The notes below the pieces were generated by a model. It made no database searches. It saw only the letters and a program-made list of their open reading frames with translations, and was not told the origin of the DNA. From Deltaproteobacteria bacterium (GTDB lineage Bacteria > Myxococcota_A > Polyangia > Nannocystales > Nannocystaceae), in the NCBI GenBank assembly GCA_947492135.1, contig CANLQR010000003.1, positions 1-47,116 of the forward strand: DNA of 47,116 nucleotides. The letters run 5' to 3'. The position numbers and the translations under genes were made by a program. Positions within the stretch are counted from its first letter, which is position 1, and each line of letters begins with the position of its first letter. Shown here one piece after another: positions 10,000 to 18,960 of the stretch.

Positions 10000-10715
10000 G
10001 CACTGGCGAAGATCGGCAAGACGACATCGCACTCGTCCGCCGCGCGATTTCCCACGAGCTGAAGGTTCATCCGCGCGTGATCGATCAGGGGCATGGACCC
10101 GACGCTGCAGCGCGTGCAGAGATCGCCGCGACCGTGCCCGCGCTGTCGGCGTTCGGGACCAAGTCGTTTCTATCGGTATCGGCGATCCTCGACTGGGATC
10201 ATCAGCTGCCCAGCGGCTTTCTCCTGCTGCGCGTGCTCGCGTCCTATGACAAGCGCGACCAAGAGCGTGTGCAAGCCGTGGTCGAAGATCGCGACGACGA
10301 GATCGCCGAGACCAATCTGTACCCCGAGTTCGATCTACCCGACTATGGAGAGATCGACGCGAGCGAGTCCTATGTCGCCGTACTGCGTGCAGGCACGACC
10401 AAAGTCGACGACTTTCGCTTCCTGAGTTCGTGGCGCAAGCAGGTCGGCGGTGCGGTCGCCGATCTCGCGGTCAAGACGGTGACCCGCAGTGCGAACTACC
10501 AGCGCGCAGCGGCGTCGCGCCGCACCGATGGGCTCGGCGGAGCCGTCGTGATCGGCTGGGCGCCGCCATGTCTGGCGAACAGCGAGAACTGGGCAGTCGA
10601 GATCTGGCTGCTGACCGAGTTCGACGGTCAAACCGGCAAGGCTCGGGTGTTCATGGTCGACGCGGAGCGCAAGGAAATCACGCGCGAGTACGACACCGAC
10701 GTGCAGCTGGCCTGA
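9996..10715 (+). CDS. Hypothetical protein coupled to hisG
   Basis: 239-residue soluble protein starting with GTG in a GTGA overlap with the hisG stop, so translation is likely coupled. Not a histidine-pathway enzyme I recognise. It has an N-terminal helix, a mixed central part (FLSVSAILDWDHQLPSGFLL) and a C-terminal beta-rich region ending in VFMVDAERKEITREYD. No signal peptide, membrane segment, cysteine motif or nucleotide-binding motif was seen. Confidence 0.75.
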   Translation: MSTGEDRQDDIALVRRAISHELKVHPRVIDQGHGPDAAARAEIAATVPALSAFGTKSFLSVSAILDWDHQLPSGFLLLRVLASYDKRDQERVQAVVEDRDDEIAETNLYPEFDLPDYGEIDASESYVAVLRAGTTKVDDFRFLSSWRKQVGGAVADLAVKTVTRSANYQRAAASRRTDGLGGAVVIGWAPPCLANSENWAVEIWLLTEFDGQTGKARVFMVDAERKEITREYDTDVQLA

Positions 10716-10720
10716 CCGCC

Positions 10721-10746
10721 GGGCACGGGCACGGGCACGGGCACGG
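10721..10746 (+). repeat. GGGCAC hexamer tandem repeat
   Basis: Four perfect copies of GGGCAC plus a partial one, lying six bases after the stop of the hisG-coupled gene and directly before the palindrome. Confidence 0.85.
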
Positions 10747-10789
10747 AGCAGGCTGGTGAAAAACGCTCCGCGTCTTTCAGCAGCCTGCT
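10747..10789. terminator. 43-nt palindrome between convergent genes, likely bidirectional terminator
   Basis: AGCAGGCTG (10747-10755) pairs with CAGCCTGCT (10781-10789). After one mismatched pair, the inner arms TGAAAAACGC (10757-10766) and GCGTCTTTCA (10770-10779) pair with one mismatch across a TCC loop. This gives about 18 of 20 paired positions. It overlaps the TAG of the minus-strand TPR gene and follows the plus-strand gene, so it could end transcripts from both sides. It might instead be a copy of a dispersed palindromic element. Confidence 0.65.
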
Positions 10790-13700
10790 AGCGCAGCTCG
10801 GCGACCTGGCGCTCGGCGTCGGCTCGGCTGGGATGCTCGGCCGGCGCTACCGCGAGGAACTTCTCGAACGCCTCGCGGGCTTCCTTGCGCTTGCCTTCGC
10901 TGGCACGCGCGCGGCCCAGGAAGATCAGCGCTTCGGGGTACCACGGCTGGTTTTGGGCGGTGTCGACCGCGGCGGCGGCGAACGACTCCGCAGCCTTGGC
11001 CATCGCGTTGGTCTCGAACAATGCCCGCCCACGCAGGTACTGGGCTTCGAGCAAGGTGTCGTCGAGTACGATCGCTCGGTCCAAGCTCGCGATGGCTTTG
11101 GCGGTCTCGCCGAGGTCGCGCTGGGCCCGGCCGAGGTTCAAGAATGCCTCGGGGAATCGGTCGGTCGCGGAGACGACTTGCGCGAGCTGATCGGCCGCGA
11201 GCTTGGCTTCGCCTTTGTGCGCGGCGAGTCGGCCATACAAAAAACGAGCCTCGACGAGCGTCGGATCGATCTGCAAGGCCTTGAGATACTCGGGGCGCGC
11301 TTCGTCGTGCCTGGCGTTGTACTCGAGGATCTTGCCGCGCAGCAGCTGCTTTTCGGCGCTTGGAACCGTGGGCGTCGATCGATCGATCTGCACGAGCGCC
11401 TCAGCGATGTCTCCCGCGTCGAGCTGGGCCTGCGCGAGCAACAGATGGGCCTCCCAGTCGTTCGGGACCGAGAGCAGCGCGCGCTGCAGCACGACCTTGG
11501 CCTCCTCGGGCTTGCCCTGCGCGAGCCGCAAGCGGGCACCGACCACCAGCGTCTCGGAGTCTGCGTCGGGATCTTCGAGTCCGTCGCCGACCAAACCTTC
11601 GAGGCGATCGATGGCGCCTTCACGCACGAAGATCCGACCCAAGGGCGCGGTGAGTCCCACGAACGCGCCGGTGCGTTCGTAGACCGCCAGCAGATCCGCG
11701 CGACCCGCATCTTGCTGTCCGATGTCGATACGCAACAGACCGCGGGCAAGCAGCGCAGCATTGTCCCAAGGGGTTGCGAGCAGGGCCTGATCGAGTGCAG
11801 CCAGGGCGGCGGTGCCCTGTCCGGCCTTGGTGAGAATCGCGGCCTTGGCCCGCAGGACCAGGGCCTCGTTGGGCTTTGCCCCTGCGTCAGCAACGCGTTT
11901 GCGCGCGGTGTCCAGCACAGCCAGGGCGTCTCCGAGTTGATCGAGGCGCACCAGCATCTGGGCCTCGGAGATGCTCGCCGAGACGTTGAGCGGGTCGCGC
12001 GTGATTGCTGTCGAAAACGCCGATCTGGCCTCGGGCGCTTGCAGTCGCATCGCGTGCACGCGACCCAGCATGTGCGCTGCATCGGCGCGCCCGGGCCACT
12101 TGGTTTCGATCGCCGTCACGATCTCGAGCGCCTTGTCGCCTTGACCCGACTCGAGCTGGACCTCGGCCTGCAGCAGCACGGCGCGGATGTCCTCGGGGTT
12201 GGCTTCGACCAGGCCGCGGATCGCCAGGTCGGCCTCACTGAGCCGACCGGCCTTGGTCAACGCGCTGACGCGAGCCAGGCCAAGGCTGCGATCGGTCGGA
12301 ACGATCGCTCCCGCCTCTTCGTAGTGGCGGGCGGCCTTGGCTGCAGAGCCGGCCGCGTCTTCGAGCTGCGCGCGCAACCGCAGGCGCACCGCGTCGAACC
12401 CGGGACCCGCCTCTGGGCTGCTGAGGATGGCGTCGAGCCACACTCTGGCCTGGCGTAGCTGCCCGGCCGCGATCGCAACGCGCACCGCAGTGGCCATGAG
12501 CCCAGGGTGCTTGGCGTGGGCGGCGAGCGACGCTTCGACCGCGGTCATCTCGCCCTGAGCATTGCGGATCGCACGGGCTTCGTGGCGCAGCCCGATCGCT
12601 GCGAGGTCGGCGGGCGTCGCGGCGAGCACCGCATCGGCCTCGACCACTGCGTCGGCGTCTCGCCCCTGCGCAAGGCGCAGCCATCCGCGATACAGCCGAG
12701 TCCGCGGACCGTCGTCTGCAAGTGCGGCCTCGGCCTCGGCGAGTGCGCCGGCAACGAGCAGCGAAAGACCGATCGCGCGTCGCACGAAGGGCTCGGTCTG
12801 CGCTGCGAAGGGTTGCAGCCAGGCCGCGGCCTGTCCCTGCCGAACGGAGTCGGGGCCATAGCGCAGCTGCAGACCCAGCGAGGCCTCGGCTTGACCGACG
12901 GGATCGCCGGCCTTCTCGGCCGCGGCGATCGCCGCGAGATAGGAGGCTGGAGTGTCATTCGCGAGCAGCGTGAGCACCTCGGGCGTTCGATCGATCGCCG
13001 CGGTCACGACCGTCGGACTCTTGCCATCGGGCTTGTTGGGCGGGGTTCTCGTGGAAGTGACCGGAACGTCGGCGGGTGGATCGAACACGCCGACGGCCCA
13101 GGCGCCACCACCAACCACGGCAAACAACGCGAGTCCGCCACCCACGAGCAGCAACGGACGTCGTGCTGGGCTGGTCGACACCGCACGAGGTAAGGGCGAT
13201 CGCCGTGCTGCCGAAGGATCGAGGCCGAAGGGCTCGGGGGCTGCGCCCTCGGCAGCCGCGCGCGCCGCCACTCGTTGCGCGGGCGTCAGATGCTGGTCGG
13301 CCGGAGCGAGCGACTGGTCGGCTGGCCGCGGCAGGATGTGGGCGGGTTCGAGATCCAACCCGGCCGGCGTCAACTGCCCGCCAGCAGACGGTGTGAGCAG
13401 GCCGGTGTCAGCCGGCGCCAACAGCTCGAGATCGATCGGCGCGGGCAGATCGATCATTCCCGCTGGCATCGGCAGGTCGTGCTCGGCCGGCGAAGGCAGA
13501 TCGAGATCGCCGAGCGAGATCATGCTGGCATCGGAAGGCACGCCGATGACCATCGGCGTGGTGCCGGTATGGCCTCCGCCTTGGAAGGGGGGTGGCTCCG
13601 GTGCACGAAACTGGCCCGCTCCCGCTCCCGGTCGCGCCGGTGTCGGCAGATCGACCGTCGGGACCTTGAAGGTCATCGCCGTCGAACGATGCACCGGGGT

Positions 13701-14318
13701 CGGGAGATCACCCGCTGGCGCCAGGGTTGGCGCGGGCGGCACGACGCCCACCGGAGGTCGCGCGAACAGAGGCTCTCCCGTGATCGGCCCAGGTGCCGCG
13801 GCGGCGCGAGGCGGCGGGGGCGGCGGCGTGCGAGCGGGCTGTGGTGGCGTTGCCGCCCGCGCCGGAGGGACCGGCGCCACGCGTGACGGTGCAGCCACCG
13901 ACGGCCGCGCAGCCGGTGCTGCTGCGGGCGGAGGCGCGAATGCGGACGGCTTCGCGCGACCCACTGTGGGCAAGTCGATCTCGACCGATCCATCCGCACC
14001 GGGGAACGGCAGGTCGAGATCACCAAACGTCGAATCGAGCTCGCCCAGGCTCATGCCCCCGGAGTCGGAGCCCAGCACCGGCGCCTCCAGCGATTCGTCG
14101 GGCAACATTCCGAACAGCGTCGAGCCCAGCGTGCTGGTCTGGGCCTGACCCTCGCCAGCGAACGACGGTGGCGCACCAACCCCGAGATCCTGGAAGTCGG
14201 CGACAGGCGGGCCGCCGAAGCCACGGCTCGCACCGACAGGGGTGGCGCATCGTGGACATCGCGTCGGCGCAGGCCTCATCGCGTCCATCACGAAACTGCA
14301 CTTCGAGCACGTTGCCAT
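10788..14318 (-). CDS. Zinc-ribbon, single-TM protein with large TPR array
   Basis: 1176 residues from ATG at 14318, chosen because the protein then opens with MATCSKCSF...RCPRCATP, a zinc ribbon usual at the N-terminus in this family. Residues about 30-380 are Pro/Ala-rich and disordered, with repeated acidic or Leu-Pro patches (DLPTP, LDLPSP). A transmembrane helix spans about 386-410 (LLLVGGGLALFAVVGGGAWA). From about 450 to the end runs a long TPR array with many A..LG.A....G....A units. Cytoplasmic N-terminus and periplasmic TPR part are inferred. TPR arrays act in protein binding or complex assembly; the partner is unknown. It diverges from a TPR-kinase with about 200 bp between the starts, and ends in the 43-nt palindrome. 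Confidence 0.85.
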   Translation of the reverse strand: MATCSKCSFVMDAMRPAPTRCPRCATPVGASRGFGGPPVADFQDLGVGAPPSFAGEGQAQTSTLGSTLFGMLPDESLEAPVLGSDSGGMSLGELDSTFGDLDLPFPGADGSVEIDLPTVGRAKPSAFAPPPAAAPAARPSVAAPSRVAPVPPARAATPPQPARTPPPPPPRAAAAPGPITGEPLFARPPVGVVPPAPTLAPAGDLPTPVHRSTAMTFKVPTVDLPTPARPGAGAGQFRAPEPPPFQGGGHTGTTPMVIGVPSDASMISLGDLDLPSPAEHDLPMPAGMIDLPAPIDLELLAPADTGLLTPSAGGQLTPAGLDLEPAHILPRPADQSLAPADQHLTPAQRVAARAAAEGAAPEPFGLDPSAARRSPLPRAVSTSPARRPLLLVGGGLALFAVVGGGAWAVGVFDPPADVPVTSTRTPPNKPDGKSPTVVTAAIDRTPEVLTLLANDTPASYLAAIAAAEKAGDPVGQAEASLGLQLRYGPDSVRQGQAAAWLQPFAAQTEPFVRRAIGLSLLVAGALAEAEAALADDGPRTRLYRGWLRLAQGRDADAVVEADAVLAATPADLAAIGLRHEARAIRNAQGEMTAVEASLAAHAKHPGLMATAVRVAIAAGQLRQARVWLDAILSSPEAGPGFDAVRLRLRAQLEDAAGSAAKAARHYEEAGAIVPTDRSLGLARVSALTKAGRLSEADLAIRGLVEANPEDIRAVLLQAEVQLESGQGDKALEIVTAIETKWPGRADAAHMLGRVHAMRLQAPEARSAFSTAITRDPLNVSASISEAQMLVRLDQLGDALAVLDTARKRVADAGAKPNEALVLRAKAAILTKAGQGTAALAALDQALLATPWDNAALLARGLLRIDIGQQDAGRADLLAVYERTGAFVGLTAPLGRIFVREGAIDRLEGLVGDGLEDPDADSETLVVGARLRLAQGKPEEAKVVLQRALLSVPNDWEAHLLLAQAQLDAGDIAEALVQIDRSTPTVPSAEKQLLRGKILEYNARHDEARPEYLKALQIDPTLVEARFLYGRLAAHKGEAKLAADQLAQVVSATDRFPEAFLNLGRAQRDLGETAKAIASLDRAIVLDDTLLEAQYLRGRALFETNAMAKAAESFAAAAVDTAQNQPWYPEALIFLGRARASEGKRKEAREAFEKFLAVAPAEHPSRADAERQVAELR

Positions 14319-14482
14319 TTCTCGTCGCCGCCGCAGCATATCACGCCCCTGAAGACGCGGGAGCCAGCGAATCCCACGACCGCGCCGCGCCGAGGCGGCC
14401 GTCATCGCGTGGCCACGCCACCCACACGACCACCCACGACACCATGACGATTCGGCGGCTTGGACCGCGACGAAGCCCCGCT

Positions 14483-14511
14483 TTGTCCCGGCGGCTAGGC
14501 TGACCTACCCT
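14483..14511 (+). promoter_or_regulatory. Candidate sigma70-like promoter of kinase 1
   Basis: TTGTCC at 14483-14488, a 17-bp spacer, and TACCCT at 14506-14511, then 9 nt to the GTG start. No Shine-Dalgarno. Confidence 0.45.
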
Positions 14512-14520
14512 TGGCACCGC

Positions 14521-17103
14521 GTGGACGCCACCGAGACGCTGCCGCGCGGCACCGCGCTGGACCGCTATGTCGTGCTCGAGCCGATCGGGTTCGGGGGCAT
14601 GGGCACGGTGTATCGCGCGCACGACCCCAGGCTTCGTCGCGAGATCGCGATCAAGGTGATCCGGGTGCACTCGAGAGATGCGGCGGTCCGCGGCACCGCG
14701 CGAGCTCGCCTGCTGCGCGAGGCCCAGACGATGGCGCAGCTGAACCACCCCAACGTGCTGCCGGTGTTCGATGTCGGCTATCGCGACGGCCACTTGTTCG
14801 TGGCGATGGAACTGGTCGACGGCCTCGATCTGCGCCATTGGCTGGACCTCGAGCCGCGCTCGTTGGCTTCGATCCTCGCGGTGTTCACCGACGCCGCTCG
14901 GGGGTTGGTCGCCGCCCACGCGGCCGGGGTCGTGCATCGCGACTTCAAGCCTGGCAACGTGCTGGTCGATCGCGGCGAGCCACCGCGGGTGCGCGTCACC
15001 GACTTCGGGCTTGCCAGATTCGCGCTCACCGACGAGGCCGCGATCACCTCCGACCCAGGGTCGGTTTCGGAGCCGCTCGGCGTCGCGGCGCTGGTCGACT
15101 TGCAGCTCACCGATCACGGGGTGGTCATCGGCACGCCACCGTACATGGCCCCCGAGCAACAGCTCGGCCATGCGGCGGACTTTCGCGCGGACCAGTACTC
15201 GTTTGCGGTGGCGCTGTGGGAGGGCGTCTACGGCACTCGACCGTTCGCCAACGACACCCCCGAGGCCGTGCTCGACGCCAAGCTCAAGGGAGCACCGCCC
15301 GCGCCCACGTCTCGTGCGGTGCCCAGGTGGTTGCACGCGGTGTTCGAGCGCGCGTTGGCACCGGATCCGGCACGACGCTTCATGACGATGAACGCGGTGG
15401 TCGAGGCCCTCGATCGCGGTGCACGCCGGCGCTGGTGGCCGGTGGGCGTGGTTGCGGTGGCGACAGCGGTGGCGGTCACTGCGGTCGTGGCCAGGGGTGC
15501 CGACGAGCTCGGGCGCTGCGAGACCGCCCCGTTGACGCTGGACACGCTGTGGAATGACGCAAGCCGAGAGACGGTGGCGGCGGCGATGTCAGTCCAGCAG
15601 GTGCCTTACGCCGCCGACGCTCGCGAGCACGTGATCGAAGGCCTCGATCGTTGGGCCCAGGGGTGGACGAGCGCGGCGACCGAAGTCTGTGCGGCCACGG
15701 TTCCACGCAACCCCGAGGCCGCGAACGTGCGCGATCGTCAGGTGGCGTGTTTGCATCGCCAGCGCGAGTCGTTTGCCGCGCTCATCGGCGTGCTGACGGA
15801 CGAGCCCGGGGTCGCCCGCCGAGCCGTCGACGCCGTGGCGGGATTGCCCGACATCGCAGGGTGTCGCGACGAGGTCGCGTTGCGGGCCGAGGTCGAGCCG
15901 CCACGCGGCATCGACACCGCCCGCGCAGTGGGTGAGGTCCGCGTGCTGCTGGCCCGGGCTGCCGCGTTGCACGCCGCAGGGCGCTACGACGACGCCATGG
16001 TGCTCGCCAGGCAGGCCCGCCTCGAGGCCGAGAGCATCGACTACGCGCCGCTTCGGGCCCGCGCGCATGCGGTGCTGGGTTCGGTGGCGTTGCGTGCAGG
16101 CGACGGTGTGCTGGCCCGAGAGGCGATGCAGAGCGCATTTTTCATGGCGAGCGCGGCCGGTGACGCCGAGACCGCTGCCGAGGCGGCGCTGCAGTCGATC
16201 ACGCTGGCGGGCATGGCCGACGATCCTGACGCGGCCCGGCAATGGGCCGAGCACGCCCAGGCGCAGATCGTTCGCATGGGTAGCCCCGCGCGACTCGAGT
16301 CCGAGCGGCTCGCGAATCTGGCCCACGCCGACTGGCTCGAGCAACGCTTCGCGGATGGGCTTGCGCGCCTCGAGCAAGCCCACGCGCTCGCCGAGGGTGT
16401 GGTGCTCGCCGACGATCCGGCTCGGGCGAGCCTCGAAAACCAGCTCGCGCTGTTTCTCGATGCTCTGGGCCGCCATGACGAGGCGCTCGCGCACCTGCAA
16501 CGCGCGTTGGCGGTGCGCATCGCCGCGGTCGGCGACGATCACCCCGACGTGGCCAACCTTCGACTCAATCTCGGCATGCATCTGCGCACCGCGGGCGACC
16601 TCGCGGGTGCGCGCGAACAGATCGAACGAGCGGTCGCGATCCAGCGCGAGACCCTGCGACCCAATCACCCCTATCTCGCGATTTCACTGGCCGATCTGTC
16701 GATCGTGCTGGCCGAGCAGGGCGAGCTGGCGCGGGCGGAGCAGCTGCAGCGAGAGTCGCTGGAGATTCGCGTTGCTGAGCTTGGACCGCAGCATAGCGAT
16801 GTTGCGGAGTCGTGGTTCAATCTCGGCGGTATCGCGCGTGAGCAGGGCCGGCCTGATGTTGCGGTCGAGCATCTCGCTGCGGCGCTGGCGATCCTCGAGC
16901 AGCATGTTGGCGCGGATAGCCCGCAGCTTGTGGATGTTTTGCTGGCGCTTGGAGGCGCGGCGCGAGAACGCGGTGAGCTCGACGAGGCCCGACGGCACCA
17001 CCGGCGGGCGGAGGTGATCGCTGTGGGCAGCTCGCAAGAGGTTCGGACGGCGGTGGCGCAGGAGTTGGCGAGCGATGAGCAGGCCGTCGCGGCCGGGCGG
17101 TGA
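14521..17103 (+). CDS. Ser/Thr protein kinase with C-terminal TPR repeats (kinase 1)
   Basis: 860 residues, GTG start. Kinase domain residues about 16-290: Gly loop GFGGMG, ATP Lys in IAIK (45), HRDFKPGN (catalytic Asp 141), DFG (161), APE after IGTPPYM. All key catalytic residues are present, so it should be active. A transmembrane helix follows at about 303-325 (VGVVAVATAVAVTAVVA), then a C-terminal TPR region with pairs such as RAHAVLGSVALRAGD and LRLNLGMHLRTAGDLAGA, expected outside the cytoplasm or membrane-proximal. This is the kinase-TPR hybrid layout common in myxobacteria. Substrates are unknown. It diverges from the large zinc-ribbon TPR gene, which may be functionally linked. Confidence 0.93.
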   Translation: MDATETLPRGTALDRYVVLEPIGFGGMGTVYRAHDPRLRREIAIKVIRVHSRDAAVRGTARARLLREAQTMAQLNHPNVLPVFDVGYRDGHLFVAMELVDGLDLRHWLDLEPRSLASILAVFTDAARGLVAAHAAGVVHRDFKPGNVLVDRGEPPRVRVTDFGLARFALTDEAAITSDPGSVSEPLGVAALVDLQLTDHGVVIGTPPYMAPEQQLGHAADFRADQYSFAVALWEGVYGTRPFANDTPEAVLDAKLKGAPPAPTSRAVPRWLHAVFERALAPDPARRFMTMNAVVEALDRGARRRWWPVGVVAVATAVAVTAVVARGADELGRCETAPLTLDTLWNDASRETVAAAMSVQQVPYAADAREHVIEGLDRWAQGWTSAATEVCAATVPRNPEAANVRDRQVACLHRQRESFAALIGVLTDEPGVARRAVDAVAGLPDIAGCRDEVALRAEVEPPRGIDTARAVGEVRVLLARAAALHAAGRYDDAMVLARQARLEAESIDYAPLRARAHAVLGSVALRAGDGVLAREAMQSAFFMASAAGDAETAAEAALQSITLAGMADDPDAARQWAEHAQAQIVRMGSPARLESERLANLAHADWLEQRFADGLARLEQAHALAEGVVLADDPARASLENQLALFLDALGRHDEALAHLQRALAVRIAAVGDDHPDVANLRLNLGMHLRTAGDLAGAREQIERAVAIQRETLRPNHPYLAISLADLSIVLAEQGELARAEQLQRESLEIRVAELGPQHSDVAESWFNLGGIAREQGRPDVAVEHLAAALAILEQHVGADSPQLVDVLLALGGAARERGELDEARRHHRRAEVIAVGSSQEVRTAVAQELASDEQAVAAGR

Positions 17104-17187
17104 AGTTCGGGGGACGGCCGGCGGCGGGCTCAGCGATCGCCGCACCGCGCCTCGCCGAGCGGTCGTGGACGTTGGACGGCGCTCGGG

Positions 17188-17715
17188 CTACCTCGGCTTG
17201 TAGATCACGTGCTCAAGCCCGGGGTTCGCGTAGGCATCCGAGTTCGTGACGTGCCCGTCGTTCGGGCCGACTTTGCACACGCTGAGCCCCCTCCGAAAGA
17301 CGATCTGCAGTCCGTGCTCGGGTTCCCAGTCGCAATTGCATTCGAGAGTGACGTACACGCCGTGATCGCCGTAGCCGCGCCGCGTGACGGTAGGTTCGTC
17401 GCCCAGCGTGATGTGGTCCCAGACGTCAGCTGGGGCCTGGATTGCGATGTATTCCTCGTCACCGGGTTCCCAGTCGGCGTTGCAGTCCTGGTAGTACCGA
17501 AAAATGTGGGAAGCCGCGGCCTCCAGGACGGTGGCGTCGGCAGCAAGGAAGTTCTCGATAGCTTCGTGGAACTCCCCTTTCTCTTGGTCATCGTCGTAGC
17601 CCTCGAGAACGATCCGACACGTTTGGCCACGCAGCACGACCACGGGCAACGGTTCGCTGCGGCGCCAGCCGAGGTCGTCAGGTTCTGTCATTTGGCCGAG
17701 CCCAGGAACGTTCAT
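17188..17715 (-). CDS. DUF6985-like protein
   Basis: 175 residues from ATG at 17715, chosen for the strong Shine-Dalgarno GGAGAAGAA directly before it; an upstream start at 17850 would overlap less plausible sequence. The pattern VVVLRGQTCRIVLEGYDDD...FHEAIENFLAADATVLEAAASHIFRYY resembles the DUF6985 family, though I assign this from memory of the pattern only. It has scattered Cys (CNADWEPGDEE, CNCDWEPEHG). No signal peptide. It lies 106 bp after the toxin gene in the same direction. Function unknown. Confidence 0.65.
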   Translation of the reverse strand: MNVPGLGQMTEPDDLGWRRSEPLPVVVLRGQTCRIVLEGYDDDQEKGEFHEAIENFLAADATVLEAAASHIFRYYQDCNADWEPGDEEYIAIQAPADVWDHITLGDEPTVTRRGYGDHGVYVTLECNCDWEPEHGLQIVFRRGLSVCKVGPNDGHVTNSDAYANPGLEHVIYKPR

Positions 17716-17821
17716 TTCTTCTCCGATCAACGTCCGTCCGACGAGTAGGCGTTCAGCTGCGGGGCGAAGGCTCGCCAGGTGCAAAAGCTGGTTGGGCAGC
17801 AGATCGAGGACGACGCGCGTC

Positions 17822-18142
17822 CTATTCGTCGTCGGCCTCGGTTGGCACAACCCGGCGTTGCCATTGATCGGGATTTCTCCGACCGTGCATCACAGCCACG
17901 ATGTAGACCATGCGTGGATAGACGCGGAAGTACACTGCGTATGGAAAACGCTCCACTCGTCTACGACGAATCTCTCCGTCGTAGACGATCGGATAGCGCT
18001 CGGGGTCTTCGCGGATCCGCGTGATCGCAAGGTCGAGATGATCGCGAAAGCGGATACCGAGCCCGAACTTGCGGCCCTGGTAGAACGAGAATGCCTCCAG
18101 GGCGTCCGCGCGCGCCTCGTCGCTGAAGGTAACGGGGGTCAC
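17822..18142 (-). CDS. ParE/RelE-family toxin
   Basis: 106 residues with the RelE/ParE fold pattern: FSDEARADALEAFSFYQGRK, then FRDHLDLAITRIREDPERYP, RRRRVERFPYAVYFRVY and VYIVAVMHGRRNPDQW. Start GTG at 18142 is chosen because it overlaps the antitoxin stop by four bases (GTGA), the usual coupling in these modules; ATG at 18181 would give 13 more residues inside the antitoxin. ParE-type toxins act on gyrase and RelE-type toxins cleave mRNA; which applies here is not clear. Confidence 0.85.
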   Translation of the reverse strand: MTPVTFSDEARADALEAFSFYQGRKFGLGIRFRDHLDLAITRIREDPERYPIVYDGEIRRRRVERFPYAVYFRVYPRMVYIVAVMHGRRNPDQWQRRVVPTEADDE

Positions 18143-18354
18143 CTCGGCGTGCCCGACATCTCGGCGCGGACGGACTCCCACGACGTTCCGACTGGACCGT
18201 CACGCTCGAGCCGCGCGAGCCGACGGTCGAGCTCGGCGCGCTGCTCCGATGTCAGGTCGAGGTCGCAGTCCTCGAGACTCACCCAGAGTTCGTCGATGAG
18301 CGCGAGCTTCTGATCCGGCGTCAGCCCCTCAAGGTCGATCGCGGCCTTCGTCAC
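18139..18354 (-). CDS. Antitoxin of addiction-module type
   Basis: 71 residues beginning at GTG 18354. The pattern LTPDQKLALIDELWVSLE...LTSEQRAELDRRLARLERDGPVGTSWESV matches the unstable antitoxin family (PF09720-like) that pairs with ParE/RelE toxins. It is the first gene of the pair and the toxin follows with a four-base overlap. The frame stays open upstream to 18696 through a different-looking fragment, so the start is inferred from the family. It should bind and neutralise the toxin and repress the operon. Confidence 0.8.
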   Translation of the reverse strand: MTKAAIDLEGLTPDQKLALIDELWVSLEDCDLDLTSEQRAELDRRLARLERDGPVGTSWESVRAEMSGTPR

Positions 18355-18539
18355 GGATTTGAGCGTGGCTGAACTGCTGCCGGTTGCCAAGGACTTCCCC
18401 GTAACCTCGCGACGCAGCCCGCCGGAATGGCAGCGTCTCGGCGGCGCCGCCGGGGCGCGCCCGGCGCGTCGTACGCTTGCTGGGTGCGCCCGAGGCACCG
18501 CGGCAAGGCGGGCTCCCAGAGCTACTGCGCCAGTCGACC

Positions 18540-18687
18540 CTCCATCGACGCGAACGCGCGGCACTCGGCACTCGTGCAGTTCGAGAACCGTGAAGGCGTT
18601 GCCGATGTCCTCGAGGAACACGGAGATCCGATATGTGTGCTCCCCGGCCGGAGGTGAGTCGACGAACGAGAACGCCGAGTAGCCCGT
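18540..18687 (-). pseudogene. Fragment of an unidentified gene
   Basis: About 49 codons read like real protein (YSAFSFVDSPPAGEHTYRIS, then VFLEDIGNAFTVLELHECRV) and then fade into low-quality sequence that runs open into the antitoxin frame. It begins inside the attC-like 23-bp motif at 18685-18707. The pattern resembles the C-terminal end of a beta-sandwich-type protein. It is a remnant, not a full gene; identity unknown. Confidence 0.4.
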
Positions 18688-18707
18688 CCGCTGCAACGAC
18701 TTGTTGG
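18685..18707 (-). repeat. Copy 2 of a 23-bp attC-like motif
   Basis: On the minus strand CCAACAAGTCGTTGCAGC continues to GACG. It is 20 of 23 identical to the motif at 19000-19022, in the same orientation, about 315 bp apart. It begins 13 bp after the ankyrin remnant stop codon. In frame it reads NKSLQRT, the peptide often seen when integron attC sites are translated. Confidence 0.5.
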
Positions 18708-18720
18708 CCAGTGTTACCGA

Positions 18721-18960
18721 TCATCCCGGTTGCTCACGCGTCGGACCCTGCGCCAGAGTCCGCAGGAACTCGGCGAGATCGGCATGACCTCCATGTTCCG
18801 CATAGTGCGCCGGCGTGAAAGAGCCGTGTCCCTTCTATGCATCGGCGGCGAGACGCAGAAGAAGCTCTACAAGCGAACGACTCCCTTCCCTTGCGACGAC
18901 CATCAAGGGCGTGACGTCGTCCGCGGCGCCGTTTGCGTCCGCACCACTCGCGACCGTAGG
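18721..18960 (-). pseudogene. Ankyrin-repeat gene remnant with an in-frame stop
   Basis: The minus strand reads ASGADANGAADDVTPLMVVA, REGSRSLVELLLRLAADA, a TAG stop (18835-18837), then SFTPAHYAEHGGHADLAEF to a TGA at 18721-18723. This is two ankyrin repeats (GADxN..TPLm.AA..G, then TPaHyA..GGHaDlA) broken by one nonsense codon and lacking a start and 5' repeats. The gene has decayed. It lies between the two attC-like motifs in the direction expected of a cassette gene. Confidence 0.7.

Noticed and set aside
10833-12458. 541-codon plus-strand open frame
   Set aside because: Antisense to the TPR array of the large zinc-ribbon protein; no recognisable domain.
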